In this document: one piece after another, positions 8,480 through 17,094 of the stretch
How positions within the stretch are numbered: position 1 is the first letter of the stretch
How the letters are laid out: every line of letters starts with the position of its first letter
DNA from: Syntrophobacterales bacterium Delta_02
Lineage (GTDB): Bacteria; Desulfobacterota; Syntrophorhabdia; Syntrophorhabdales; Syntrophorhabdaceae
Direction: 5' to 3'
Length of the DNA stretch: 54,383 nt
Assembly (NCBI GenBank): GCA_001603955.1
Contig: LVAA01000008.1
Span: forward strand, 1 to 54,383
Translations under genes and position numbers: made by a program
Notes under the pieces: model-generated
The model's input: only the letters and a program-made list of their open reading frames with translations
Databases searched by the model: none
What the model was told of the DNA's origin: nothing

Positions 8480-10159
8480 GTGCCCATCTTTCGAGCTCGT
8501 GATACGTACCGGGACCTGAAGCGGTACAGCCAGATCGTCTCCGTGCTCGCCCACCATGGCTTCACGGAAGTCCTGGACAGGCTGAAGGCGCGATACCGTG
8601 TTCCGCGGAAACGCAAACCTTTCCTCAAGGAGACTCCCACCGAAAGACCTCCCACCCCGGTGCGGCTGCGCCTCGTCTTTGAGGAGTTGGGCCCGACCTT
8701 CATAAAACTGGGCCAGATACTGAGCAGCCGCCCTGATATACTGCCGCCCGATTACATAAAAGAGTTGAGCAAGCTTCAGGATGACGTGCCTCCCTTCCCT
8801 TTCGAGGAGGTCAGGACCCTCGTGGAAACACAATTGAAACGGCCGCTCGCGGAGCTCTTTTCGTTGTTCGAGGAGAAACCGGTGGCGGCGGCTTCCCTGG
8901 CCCAGGTCCACCGCGCCAGGACGCAGGCGGGCGAAGAAGTGGCGGTCAAGATCCAGCGGAAGGGCATAGAGGAGGTCATCGAGACCGACATCCGCATACT
9001 AAGAGAGTTCGCGGGCCTAACCGAGCGGCACGTCCCCGAGAGCCGGTATTTCGGTCCCCTGGAGCTTGTGGAAGGTTTTGCCAGGACCATCCGGCACGAA
9101 CTCGATTTCGTCAGGGAAGGACGGAACATCGACCGCTTCAGGGCCCATTTCGCCCGCACGCCAACGGTCTATATTCCAGGGGTATACTGGGACCTGACGT
9201 CGTCCAAGGTTCTGACGATAGAGTTCATAGCAGGGATCAAGATATCCGACATCGACCGCCTGGAGGCCGCCGGCCTCGACCGGAGGACCATCGCCCTGAA
9301 CGGGGCCAATCTCACCCTCGAGGAGATATTCGAGCTCCGCCGTTTTCACGCCGATCCTCATCCCGGGAACATCTTCGTCCTCGACAACAACGTGATAGCT
9401 CCTGTTGACTTCGGCATGACGGGGACCATCGACGAAGAGACCTCGGAGCAGATGACCGGCATATTCGTGGCCGTCATGCAAAAGGATGTGGACACTCTCG
9501 TCGGGTTGCTGCGAGCGATCGGTGTCGTTGGAGAACCTTATGACGACCGTGCCTTTAAGCTGGAGTTGCACGATCTCTTCGACCGTTACTACGGCGTGCC
9601 CCTGAACAGGCTCGATATCGGGACCATCACCAGGGAACTCATGACCATCGTTCACCGACACAGGCTAAGACTCCCACCGGAATTCGCGATGACAGGAAAG
9701 GCGCTCCTCATCAGCGAGGGTGTCGGGAGGCTGCTCTATCCCGATTTCAACATCATCGAGACCGCGCGGCCTTATGCCCGAAGGATCCTGCTCCGCAGAT
9801 TCGACCCGGCAAGACAACTGCGCGGGCTCTCCAGGGTTGCCGAGGAGGTCGTCGCGTTATTGAGGGCCCTGCCGCCGGACACGAGAGAGATACTGTCCAT
9901 GATACGGAAGGGAAAGCTCGCCATGCGCTTCGAGCATCGGGGACTGGAGCTTCTCACGGACGAATTGGACCGGTCGAGCAATCGCATCAGTTTTGCCCTG
10001 GTGATAGCGGCACTCATCATAGGGTCCTCACTTATCTTCCAGACAGGAGTGGGTCCGACCATCTTCGGTTACCCCGTTCTGGGTCTCGGCGGTTTTCTCC
10101 TCGCCAGCATCCTCGGGATATGGCTTCTCATCGGGATCATGAGGTCCAAGAGACTCTAG
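8480..10159 (+). CDS. ubiB: UbiB/AarF (ABC1) atypical kinase
   Basis: A 559-residue protein of standard family size. It has the family-defining KxGQ motif in FIKLGQILSSRPD (about residue 75) and an Ala-rich nucleotide loop AAASLAQVHRA (about 135). The catalytic Lys is in VAVKIQRKG, followed by LDFVREGRN, HADPHPGNIF and the metal-binding VDFGMTG. Two hydrophobic helices at about 505-555 anchor it in the membrane. UbiB proteins are ATPases needed for coenzyme Q biosynthesis in aerobes; in an anaerobe the role may concern menaquinone or other isoprenoid lipids (inference). The start is GTG 8480, directly behind the phasin-like gene. A 9-mer repeat follows the stop. Confidence 0.88.
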   Translation: MPIFRARDTYRDLKRYSQIVSVLAHHGFTEVLDRLKARYRVPRKRKPFLKETPTERPPTPVRLRLVFEELGPTFIKLGQILSSRPDILPPDYIKELSKLQDDVPPFPFEEVRTLVETQLKRPLAELFSLFEEKPVAAASLAQVHRARTQAGEEVAVKIQRKGIEEVIETDIRILREFAGLTERHVPESRYFGPLELVEGFARTIRHELDFVREGRNIDRFRAHFARTPTVYIPGVYWDLTSSKVLTIEFIAGIKISDIDRLEAAGLDRRTIALNGANLTLEEIFELRRFHADPHPGNIFVLDNNVIAPVDFGMTGTIDEETSEQMTGIFVAVMQKDVDTLVGLLRAIGVVGEPYDDRAFKLELHDLFDRYYGVPLNRLDIGTITRELMTIVHRHRLRLPPEFAMTGKALLISEGVGRLLYPDFNIIETARPYARRILLRRFDPARQLRGLSRVAEEVVALLRALPPDTREILSMIRKGKLAMRFEHRGLELLTDELDRSSNRISFALVIAALIIGSSLIFQTGVGPTIFGYPVLGLGGFLLASILGIWLLIGIMRSKRL

Positions 10160-10164
10160 GCATC

Positions 10165-10191
10165 GTTTCAACCGCTTGAACCGTTTCAACG
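10165..10191. repeat. Three tandem 9-mers after ubiB
   Basis: GTTTCAACC, GCTTGAACC and GTTTCAACG in tandem, six bases after the ubiB TAG stop. This is a single-arm copy. The remaining 137 bases up to the facing histidine-kinase gene contain nothing I can assign. Confidence 0.65.
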
Positions 10192-10328
10192 GATCGAAGG
10201 CAGCGCTACGCCCGCCGGGCCCCGCGATGCTCTTGCGAGGCACGGGTCGTTCATATTGAGCTTGTCGGTAGAGAATCCGGAAAGGCCTGCGGTTGACCTC
10301 GCCCCCGATCGTCAGACCTTCAGAGGGA

Positions 10329-11798
10329 TCACGGCGATGGGGAGCGACCGTTCATGGGCAGGTCGATGATCACCAGAAGGCCTCCGTCCGCCTCGTTCCG
10401 GGCGGTCACGGAACCCCGGTGGAGGACCACGGCGCTCTTCGTGATGGCAAGGCCAAGACCGGTGCCGCCGCTTTGCCTGTCCCGCGCCGCCGATACGCGG
10501 TAGAAGGGCCGAAAAAGGTGGGGAAGATCGGCTTCCGGCACGCCGCCGCCATGGTCGCGCACGCTTATCCGGGCATGTTCCGCCCCCGCCTCCGGGCTCC
10601 TGCTGAGACGGACCTCTACCACGGTATTTTCGGAGGTGTACCGTATGGCATTGCGGATAACGTTCTCGATGCCCCTGCGCAACCATTCCTCGTTGCCTGT
10701 GACCACACATGGCTCGACGTCGAGAAGGCGCACGCCGCAGCCGCGGACATTCGCCTCGAAGTTCGCATCGTCCACAATCTCACCGAGGAGCAGGGCAAGG
10801 TCAACAGGGACCATGTCAACAGACGAAATGTTGCCTTCGATGCGGGTCAGTTCGAGAACCTGTCCAATCATCTCATTGAGCGCCATGGCCTCCTTCTCGA
10901 TCCTGGTGAGGGTCGAGGGGGCCGCCGCGGCATCCTGGCGCCTCAGAAGCTCAACCGCTATGGTTAGCCGCGCGAGGGGAGAGCGCAACTCATGGGAAAC
11001 ATCCTGTACAAGCCTGCGCTGCTGGGTGACCAGGGATTCGATGCGCTCGGCCATGACGTCGAAATCGTTGGCAAGGTCCGAGAGCTCATCCTTCCACAGG
11101 GCCTTCTTCCTGCCCGACCTCGCCGAAAGCTCACCATCGGCGAACCTGTGCGCGGCCTCCCGGAGCCTCACTATCGGTGAGGTCAGGTAACGGGCAAGCA
11201 GATAACACACACCTCCCGAGATAACGAGCGTCATGAAGAGCCTGAGCAGCGAGAAGGGTTGACCGGGAGGAAAGAAGAACCCGGGGCCAAAGATCATGGG
11301 CGGCGGCGGCCCGTGTCCCGGAGGAGGCGGCGGGGCGAAGACGCTTCGGGGGATATCGCCGACCACGGTATAGTTCTTGCCATCCTCGCCGCCCATCGGG
11401 AGTGCAAGGAGCATTCCCGTTCGCGACCGGGACAGTTCCACTTTCCCTGTCCGCCGTACCGCGCCGGCGATGTCCTCAATGCCCCGCGGCAGTGAACGGC
11501 CCCCCAGGTCCCTGCCTGCCCCATCGACAACATACGCGTCGATCCCGGACAGGCTTTTCAGCCTCCGGGCGGACCTTTCCAGCGCGTCGTCGTCGGAGGA
11601 CCTCATGTGCTCCATCACCGTGTGGCCATAGAACACCAGGACCGGTCCCACGGTGCGACTGATGCGTTCATCGCGAGGTCCTCCTCCGAAGGGCCCCGTG
11701 CGGCTCACCCAATCGAGGCCTATCTGGGCGGCTATGACGAGGAGGGTTGAAAGCCAGAAACAGAGGTATATCTTGAGAAAGATGCCGCGAACAGGCAT
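10329..11798 (-). CDS. CpxA-like sensor histidine kinase
   Basis: A 489-residue membrane sensor. It has an N-terminal transmembrane helix (about residues 7-27), a periplasmic sensor of about 150 residues ending in a proline-rich stretch (FAPPPPPGHGPPPP), and a second transmembrane helix (about 190-210). HAMP follows (YLTSPIVRLREAAHRFADGE), then HisKA with VSHELRSPLARL (His near 268), then HATPase_c with N-box IENVIRNAIRY, G1 DHGGGVPE and G2 GGTGLGLAI. All catalytic boxes are intact. The architecture matches CpxA, which senses envelope stress and phosphorylates CpxR. It starts 1 base after the stop of the regulator gene, so regulator and sensor form one transcript. The stimulus is unknown; the divergent EF-hand gene suggests calcium or envelope state (inference). 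Confidence 0.9.
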   Translation of the reverse strand: MPVRGIFLKIYLCFWLSTLLVIAAQIGLDWVSRTGPFGGGPRDERISRTVGPVLVFYGHTVMEHMRSSDDDALERSARRLKSLSGIDAYVVDGAGRDLGGRSLPRGIEDIAGAVRRTGKVELSRSRTGMLLALPMGGEDGKNYTVVGDIPRSVFAPPPPPGHGPPPPMIFGPGFFFPPGQPFSLLRLFMTLVISGGVCYLLARYLTSPIVRLREAAHRFADGELSARSGRKKALWKDELSDLANDFDVMAERIESLVTQQRRLVQDVSHELRSPLARLTIAVELLRRQDAAAAPSTLTRIEKEAMALNEMIGQVLELTRIEGNISSVDMVPVDLALLLGEIVDDANFEANVRGCGVRLLDVEPCVVTGNEEWLRRGIENVIRNAIRYTSENTVVEVRLSRSPEAGAEHARISVRDHGGGVPEADLPHLFRPFYRVSAARDRQSGGTGLGLAITKSAVVLHRGSVTARNEADGGLLVIIDLPMNGRSPSP

Positions 11799-11799
11799 A

Positions 11800-12540
11800 T
11801 CACTCCTGCCTTCCTGCGGCCCCCGCGCGCATGCGAGAGGTCGGCCCCCTCAGCGCATAGAGGTACCCGACGTTCCGTATCGTCTTTATGCGCTCCGTTC
11901 CGTCGACTTCGCGGCCGAGCTTCTTTCTGAGCCTGCTCACGTGAACGTCTATACTGCGGTCATAGGGATATGGCGTCCGCCCCAGGACGGACCGTATCAA
12001 CTCCTCTCTCGGCACAAGCCGGCCTGCATTGCGCAGCAGAACCTCGAGAAGGCTGAATTCCATTGCCGTAAGGTTGACGGGGCCGCCGGGCAGAAGGACA
12101 AGGCGCGTCTCGATGTGCATCTCCACGTCGCCCACCTTAAGCATTTCGGGGGTCGGGTCATCAACACCCTCCCTGTCGAGGCGCATGCGCCTCAGGACGG
12201 CACGGATGCGCGCGACCAGTTCGCGCGGGTTGAAGGGCTTGGCGAGATAGTCGTCGGCACCGATCTCCAGACCCACGATGCGGTCGACGGTCTCACCGCG
12301 TGCCGTAAGTATGATGACGGGCGTGTTCGACCTGCTCCTCAAATGACGCAGAACCTCGAACCCGTTCATCCCGGGTAGCATCACATCGAGGACGATGAGG
12401 TCATGATCGCCTTCGCAGGCCGCCTGCAAACCCTCTTCACCATCGTGGGCACTCTGAACCTCAAATCCCTCGGAAACGAGATAATCCGTGAGAAGTTCGC
12501 ACAAGGCAACGTCATCGTCGATCGCCAGTATCCGTTCCAT
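11800..12540 (-). CDS. CpxR/OmpR-family response regulator
   Basis: A 246-residue regulator starting MERILAIDDDVALCELL. The receiver spans residues 1-115, with the acidic pair, the phospho-acceptor in LIVLDVMLPGMNG, a Thr in VIILTARGE and the Lys in DYLAKPFNP. The winged-helix DNA-binding domain spans about 145-240 (LTAMEFSLLEVLLRNAGRLV, YPYDRSIDVHVSRLRKKLG). The open frame continues upstream to 12600, but ATG 12540 gives the canonical N-terminus. It precedes the CpxA-like kinase. The 214-base gap to the divergent EF-hand gene holds repeated TTCACA-type half-sites that may be its own binding site. Confidence 0.92.
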   Translation of the reverse strand: MERILAIDDDVALCELLTDYLVSEGFEVQSAHDGEEGLQAACEGDHDLIVLDVMLPGMNGFEVLRHLRSRSNTPVIILTARGETVDRIVGLEIGADDYLAKPFNPRELVARIRAVLRRMRLDREGVDDPTPEMLKVGDVEMHIETRLVLLPGGPVNLTAMEFSLLEVLLRNAGRLVPREELIRSVLGRTPYPYDRSIDVHVSRLRKKLGREVDGTERIKTIRNVGYLYALRGPTSRMRAGAAGRQE

Positions 12541-12624
12541 CGTCAGGCACCTTATAACCACCGAACGCACAGGTGGGTCATTTTGAATAATGTACATCAC
12601 TTCCCCGTAGTGGGAAAAATCTTT

Positions 12625-12650
12625 TTCTCACTCTTCACAATTCTTAACAC
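12625..12650. promoter_or_regulatory. Candidate response-regulator box (direct half-sites)
   Basis: Three related half-sites, TTCTCAC (12625), TTCACAA (12634) and TTAACAC (12644), are spaced 9-10 bases apart, one helical turn. On the minus strand the last two read GTTAA-N5-GTGAA, one mismatch per half from the known CpxR box GTAAA-N5-GTAAA. The site lies in the shared control region between the CpxR-like gene and the divergent EF-hand gene. This suggests autoregulation and control of the EF-hand protein. Confidence 0.45.
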
Positions 12651-12754
12651 AAAATCAATGTCTATTCACGCCCCTGGGCGACAACTAGTATACCGATTGC
12701 AGCAAATGGCATCAGGCGGCCGGCCAGGAATAAACAAACAAAAAGGAGGTAGAC

Positions 12755-13525
12755 ATGATCAGCTCCATCAGCAGCATGAACAGCATGACGTCGATGATCC
12801 AGATGCGTCAGCAGATGTTCAGCAAGATCGATACGAATGGGGACGGAAAACACGATGCAGATGAACTGTCGGCGATGGTGGCTAACGGCCCCCAGGGAGG
12901 GCCAAGCGCGGAAGACATCCTCGCCCAATTCGACGCCGACGGTGACGGGGCCATAAGTGAAAGCGAGTTCAACACCGCTCAGCCGGGGCCTCCCGGCGGG
13001 CTATCGGGCGCGGGCGCGATGTCGACGGAAGACCTCATCGCACAGATGTTCGCCCAGGCAGACGAGAATGAAGACGGGGTCATCGACGAAGATGAACTGG
13101 CACAGATCGCGGCCATGGGTCCCGAAGGCGGGCCCAGCGCAGAGGAACTGCTCTCGCAGCTCGACACGGACGGTGACGGCACGATAAGCGAAACCGAATT
13201 CGCCGAAGGACCATGGGCGAACCAGCACGTGCAGGGACCTCCTCCACCACCACCTCCGCCGGAAGAGGGAGCAGAGACCGAGTCCATCTTCAGCCAGCTC
13301 GACACGGACGGTGACGGCACGATAAGCGAAAGCGAATTCGACACCGCAATGAACTCCATTGAAACCTTCTTCTCTTCCATCTCCACCGGAGACAACGACA
13401 AGTCCGTGAGCGACATTATGGGACTGCTCGGTGCAGCTCTCAACGCCTACCAGCAGGCGAGCAGCACTTCTTACGCCAGCTCTGTACAGGCCTCACAGGG
13501 CGCCGGCTCCTCACTCTATGCCTGA
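12755..13525 (+). CDS. Five-EF-hand calcium-binding protein
   Basis: A 256-residue protein with five calcium-binding loops. DTNGDGKHDADE (residue 26), DADGDGAISESE (60), DENEDGVIDEDE (103), DTDGDGTISETE (137) and DTDGDGTISESE (183) all keep Asp at loop position 1 and an acidic residue at position 12. Between the fourth and fifth loops is a run of eight prolines (about 162-169). The N-terminus is Ser/Met-rich and not a clear signal peptide; the C-terminus is Ala/Ser-rich. AAAGGAGG precedes the ATG. It is divergent from the CpxR/CpxA-like pair, in the place where E. coli keeps cpxP. It is therefore a likely target, and possibly a calcium-dependent accessory, of that system (inference). A strong terminator follows. 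Confidence 0.85.
   Translation: MISSISSMNSMTSMIQMRQQMFSKIDTNGDGKHDADELSAMVANGPQGGPSAEDILAQFDADGDGAISESEFNTAQPGPPGGLSGAGAMSTEDLIAQMFAQADENEDGVIDEDELAQIAAMGPEGGPSAEELLSQLDTDGDGTISETEFAEGPWANQHVQGPPPPPPPPEEGAETESIFSQLDTDGDGTISESEFDTAMNSIETFFSSISTGDNDKSVSDIMGLLGAALNAYQQASSTSYASSVQASQGAGSSLYA
13157..13331. repeat. Identical 37-base EF-hand duplication
   Basis: Bases 13157-13193 and 13295-13331 are identical over 37 bases and encode QLDTDGDGTISE in the fourth and fifth EF-hands. Identity at silent positions shows a recent duplication or gene-conversion event inside the gene. Confidence 0.85.
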
Positions 13526-13568
13526 CGGCATGGAAGCACGCAGTCAGGCTCTGCGCCGACCGTAAACG

Positions 13569-13617
13569 AAAGAGGGGCCCCGACGGTGCCTGAACCGTCC
13601 GGCAGGGGCCCCTCTTT
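13569..13617 (+). terminator. Strong hairpin terminator of the EF-hand gene
   Basis: AAAGAGGGGCCCC at 13569-13581 pairs perfectly with GGGGCCCCTCTTT at 13605-13617, and the loop itself contains a GACGG/CCGTC stem. It has an A-rich entry and a T-rich exit, so it can work in both directions. It lies 44 bases after the EF-hand stop. The rest of the 309-base gap to the next start (13618-13834) holds no gene and no promoter I can defend. Confidence 0.8.
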
Positions 13618-13834
13618 GAATAGGGTTGCTTAGCTGCAAGACCTGTTTTCATCCGGCACAATTTTCCTATTGAGGAATTATTTTCCCACCTGAGGACCAT
13701 GGGACAGGGAGGATGTGCCATCGCCTTGCTGCCGGCACGTCCCGAAAGGACGCCGCCGTCCCGGCGGGATACCGTCCGCGGCATCGTATTTGCTTCTTTT
13801 CTCCCCGGATAAAAAACGAGGAAAGGAGATACCG

Positions 13835-14455
13835 ATGATAGGTTCAATTGCCCAGGGTTACGCGGCCAGAGCACTTATGTCCATTGCCGGCAAGGTCCTG
13901 CAGCCGTCAGATACCGGAGAAGACAGGATGAACCGGAATATCCCGGCAGCATCGGCAGCAGGTACCGCGGCGGCGGATACGCTCACAGTCTCCGGTAAAG
14001 GCAAGCTCCTCGCCGCAAACAAACTGCTGCTTCCCACCGCCTCCAATGTCCAGGCACTTTCGGCAACCCTGTCGCAGAACATCTCCAGCCTTCTCACGAG
14101 CGCGGGGATTCCACCGACATCATCGTTCAAGATCGATGTCGATGGGAGCACCATGGATATCACCGTCAAAGGAGATGGGAGCGGAATGGCCGCCATAGCG
14201 AAAGCGATCGACGGCAACGAAGCGATCAAGAACGAGATCAGGACCCTGGCCGCGATAAGCAGCCATCTAGCCGCCGCGGCGGAGCCATCGAAGTCTCAGG
14301 GAGAATACGCCGCCAACCAGGACCTCGGGAACCTGGTCTTGAGGTACGCCGCCCTGTTCGGGCAACAGAAGGCGAATGATATCTCGATCAACTTCGACGG
14401 AACGGCGGCCACGGTACTGGTGGACGGGAAGAACCCCGTGACGGGCCGCTCATAA
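13835..14455 (+). CDS. Unrecognised protein, 206 residues
   Basis: A protein that I do not recognise. The start ATG 13835 is supported by GAAAGGAG just upstream; the open frame itself runs back to 13715. Residues 1-20 are mildly hydrophobic (MIGSIAQGYAARALMSIAGK) but do not form a convincing signal peptide. Residues 25-60 are Ala-rich and low in complexity. The C-terminal part alternates helix-like segments with short strands (FKIDVDGSTMDITVKGDG, DISINFDGTAATVLVDGK). There are no cysteines in the likely mature part and no known motif. It lies behind the EF-hand gene on the same strand but after its terminator, so it has its own promoter. Codon use and base composition match its neighbours. 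Confidence 0.6.
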   Translation: MIGSIAQGYAARALMSIAGKVLQPSDTGEDRMNRNIPAASAAGTAAADTLTVSGKGKLLAANKLLLPTASNVQALSATLSQNISSLLTSAGIPPTSSFKIDVDGSTMDITVKGDGSGMAAIAKAIDGNEAIKNEIRTLAAISSHLAAAAEPSKSQGEYAANQDLGNLVLRYAALFGQQKANDISINFDGTAATVLVDGKNPVTGRS

Positions 14456-14473
14456 CGCCGGGGGCATTATTTC

Positions 14474-14488
14474 CGGGACAGCGTCCCG
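14474..14488. terminator. Short hairpin between convergent genes
   Basis: CGGGAC-AGC-GTCCCG, a six-base perfect stem in the 73-base gap between the unrecognised gene and the facing DUF364 gene. No T-run follows, so termination is plausible only from the position. Confidence 0.3.
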
Positions 14489-14528
14489 AACCGCGGCCCT
14501 CCTTATGACCCCTGACTTCCGGCACGGG

Positions 14529-15248
14529 TCAATGCGAGTGTCCGCAGTAACGTTCAAAACCCATGACCTTGGTGGCCGCGGCCCCGGACACCCCGAAAAA
14601 GACCACGGGTTTGCGGCCGACGAACTGGATGATCGATCCATTGACACAGGTGGAACCCGTTGCGAGAATGATATCGCCCCAGGCGAGCACGTCCTGAGTT
14701 GCCTCAGGTCCTTCAATGATGATACCGAACTTCTTCTTTCCGATGTTGTCCTCGTCGAGATCGAGGACCCGCATCTGGAAGACCTCCGAAAGCCGTTCGA
14801 TCATACCGGGCTGAAAACCAACGAAGGCGATGCGGGGATTGCCGAACCTTTCTTTCACGTAGGGAACGAGCTCCCGGGCGCACCGCCCCGGCTCGTCGTC
14901 CCGGCAATGGACAGTCCCCGTTATCAGTCCCGCTTCGCGCATAACGGCATTGAGCGTGGAGATGAACACGGCGCGTTGGAAGTTGTCGTCAAGAGGGAGC
15001 ATTACGACATCGCGGATGGTTCCCTCAAAACCACCGGGCATGTCCGTAAAGGCATGACCCTTCACTCCCTTGTAGACGGCCTCCACCATCGCCTCCTTGC
15101 CCTTGAGAAGCGGGTAATCGTCCCGGCCCGTCTCCCCTATCGCCTCCTTCGAGGAAAGGACACGCGCCGAGACCACGCTCACCTTCTCATCCATCGAATC
15201 GCCGGCAAGCCGCCTGAGTTCATCTCTAAGCCTTTCATACATCTCCAA
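14529..15248 (-). CDS. DUF364 putative heavy-metal chelatase-like protein
   Basis: A protein of about 239 residues. The N-terminal part has DDYPLLKGKEAMVEA. The C-terminal half carries the DUF364 Rossmann-like domain (about 130-235): RIAFVGFQPGMIERL, then the LATGSTCVNGSII signature and the late hydrophobic VVFFGVSGAA. Proteins of this family bind metals or small cofactors and are often found with molybdenum, nickel or corrinoid functions. The specific ligand is not evident here. AGAGGAGGTGA fits the TTG at 15248 best; ATG at 15242 is an alternative start. The C-terminus ends in His-rich CGHSH, a possible metal site. The gene is separated from sppA by a repeat element. Confidence 0.75.
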   Translation of the reverse strand: MEMYERLRDELRRLAGDSMDEKVSVVSARVLSSKEAIGETGRDDYPLLKGKEAMVEAVYKGVKGHAFTDMPGGFEGTIRDVVMLPLDDNFQRAVFISTLNAVMREAGLITGTVHCRDDEPGRCARELVPYVKERFGNPRIAFVGFQPGMIERLSEVFQMRVLDLDEDNIGKKKFGIIIEGPEATQDVLAWGDIILATGSTCVNGSIIQFVGRKPVVFFGVSGAAATKVMGFERYCGHSH

Positions 15249-15335
15249 AGAGTCACCTCCTCTATAATTCGTTGTATCGCTCATTAGCTAGCGTAATATA
15301 TCAGGATTGCAGGTGAATTGTCAACGGGGGCAGAG

Positions 15336-15459
15336 AAAGACCGCTTGAACAGCTTGAGCGTAATTACCTTTTACCGCATAGTGATGTTGCCTCCCAGCGT
15401 TCGAACGGTTCCAGTGCTTCTAACGGTTCAAGCGGTTCAAGCGGTTTGAACGGTCTTTA
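15336..15459. repeat. Inverted 9-mer element after sppA
   Basis: The left arm is AAAGACCGCTTGAAC plus an AGCTTGAGCG unit at 15336-15360. The right arm at about 15422-15459 contains GGTTCAAGC units and closes with CGGTCTTTA. The tips AAAGACCG and CGGTCTTT are exact complements. The TTA at the right tip is the sppA stop codon read on the minus strand, so the element starts at the stop itself. It may act as the 3' end of the long operon. Confidence 0.7.
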
Positions 15460-16317
15460 GGGTGTATACTTGTACTGGAATGGCTCCGTCTGTTCCCGTG
15501 CGAGCATCTGCCGCAGCATGGAGGAGAAGAGCCATCTGAGCGGCGCGAAAGGTCTCTTGCCGTAGACGAGTTCCGGCTTGCCCTTGATACCGACGGCCTT
15601 CTTCATGTCGTCGACGACATCGTAGAAGGTGCCTATTCCGTCTATGAGCCCCGCTTCCTTCGCCTGGAGGCCCGTGTATATCCTGCCGTCGGAGAGGCTT
15701 CGAACCTTGTCGACGGGCATCTTCCGCCCGGCGGCCACATCCTTGATGAACTGCTCATGAATGTTGTTGACGATATCCTGAAGGTACTGGCGCTCACCGT
15801 CTGTCATCTTCCGGAAGGGGCTTCCCACGTCCTTCATCGCCCCCGCCTTGATCGTATTGCTCTGCACCCCGATCTTCTTCATCAGTTCTTCTACGACGGT
15901 CTGCTGCATGATGACACCGATGGAACCGGTAATGGTGGACGGGTTGGCGTACAGCTTCTCACCGACAGCGGCAATGTAGTAGCCCCCCGAGGCGCAGACG
16001 GACCCCATGGAGACGTAGACCTTCTTGACCGCCTTGAGTTTCCTGAGTTCGCTCGCCGCTTCCTGCGTGGGCCCCACGGCCCCGCCGGGCGAGTTGATCC
16101 GTACCACGACACCGCGGATCCCCTCATCCTCCTTGAACCTGACTATATCGGCCATGACATCCTTAAGGTCGGCGATCGTCCCTTCGACCTCGACGACACC
16201 GATCCTGCCGCCGCCAGCCCCGCCAAAAATGCCGGGCAGAACGCTCGCGGCAAAGATCACCGCCGCTATCACCACGGTAACAATGAGCAGGACCTTCCTG
16301 CCTGTACGACCCGCCAT
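15457..16317 (-). CDS. sppA: Signal peptide peptidase SppA
   Basis: A 286-residue S49-family serine protease of the short, single-domain form. It has one N-terminal membrane anchor (about residues 8-30, VLLIVTVVIAAVIFAASVL), then the protease core. The catalytic Ser is in GSVCASGGYYIA and the Lys in the later VGSPFRKMT segment. INSPGGAVG forms the substrate loop. It digests cleaved signal peptides in the cytoplasmic membrane. ATG 16317 is chosen because AAGGAGG lies six bases before it; an earlier ATG at 16341 has no such site. It is the last gene of the long rimP-to-sppA operon, 69 bases behind scpA. Confidence 0.93.
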   Translation of the reverse strand: MAGRTGRKVLLIVTVVIAAVIFAASVLPGIFGGAGGGRIGVVEVEGTIADLKDVMADIVRFKEDEGIRGVVVRINSPGGAVGPTQEAASELRKLKAVKKVYVSMGSVCASGGYYIAAVGEKLYANPSTITGSIGVIMQQTVVEELMKKIGVQSNTIKAGAMKDVGSPFRKMTDGERQYLQDIVNNIHEQFIKDVAAGRKMPVDKVRSLSDGRIYTGLQAKEAGLIDGIGTFYDVVDDMKKAVGIKGKPELVYGKRPFAPLRWLFSSMLRQMLAREQTEPFQYKYTP

Positions 16318-16386
16318 CTCATTCCTCCTTACAGCGAACATTCAAGGAAACAGACATCATTTCCTCTGGCAAGGGGCGCCCACGGC

Positions 16387-17094
16387 TCAGGTTTCGGCCA
16401 GCGCCGTCGTGTCCCTCGTCTTCACAATAATTTTACCAAAAGGGCGCCGCTGTGTCAGCCTCGCCACCCGTATCTTCGCCAGTTCCAGCATCCCGAGGAT
16501 GGTGGCCACACGCTCGTTCCTGTCTTCCTCGCCAGCGATGTCCCATTCAAAGAATCCCTCCGACCTGAGAAGGTCCTTGAGCGCCGCGATCTTCTCCTCC
16601 AGGGTCGGTCTCACATCACGCACCATGAAATAGGGCTCATCCTTGACGGTCATGAGCTCGAAATAGAGATTGCAGAGGCACAGAAGGTCGAAGTCCGCTT
16701 CCCTCTCGAGACTGCCCCGTCCGATACAATAGACATCGCGTTCCAGCATCGGCAGTTCGTTGATCGCCACGGCCATGTTCCGCACCCGTTCGTACTCGAT
16801 GATACGCTCCACGAGCTCTTCACGGGGGTCCTCCTCGTCGCCTGTCCCATTGGAAGGCAGGAGCATCTTCGATTTGATGAAGAGAAGCAGGGAGGCCATC
16901 TCTATGAAATCCTCGGCTATCTTCAGGTTCATCTCCTTCGCTATCTCCACGTACTGGAGAAAACGGTCCGTTATAAGGGCGATGGGGATGTCCCAGATGC
17001 TCACCTTGTTCCGCTTGATGAGGGTGATGAGGACCGCCATGGGTCCCTCGTAGCATTCAAGCTGGACTTCCAGCGCGGGGACAAGAAGGCTCAT
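16387..17094 (-). CDS. scpA: Segregation and condensation protein A
   Basis: A 235-residue kleisin. The N-terminal VQLECYEGPMAVLITLIKRNKVSIWDIPIA is the typical ScpA opening (FEGPLDLLLxLI...DIPI), followed by IAEDFIEMASLLLFIKSKMLLP. The C-terminal winged helix ends near residue 225. ScpA bridges SMC heads during chromosome condensation. Its ATG overlaps the stop of the upstream nucleotidyltransferase gene by four bases, showing translational coupling. No scpB follows; sppA comes next, so ScpB must be encoded elsewhere. Confidence 0.93.
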   Translation of the reverse strand: MSLLVPALEVQLECYEGPMAVLITLIKRNKVSIWDIPIALITDRFLQYVEIAKEMNLKIAEDFIEMASLLLFIKSKMLLPSNGTGDEEDPREELVERIIEYERVRNMAVAINELPMLERDVYCIGRGSLEREADFDLLCLCNLYFELMTVKDEPYFMVRDVRPTLEEKIAALKDLLRSEGFFEWDIAGEEDRNERVATILGMLELAKIRVARLTQRRPFGKIIVKTRDTTALAET

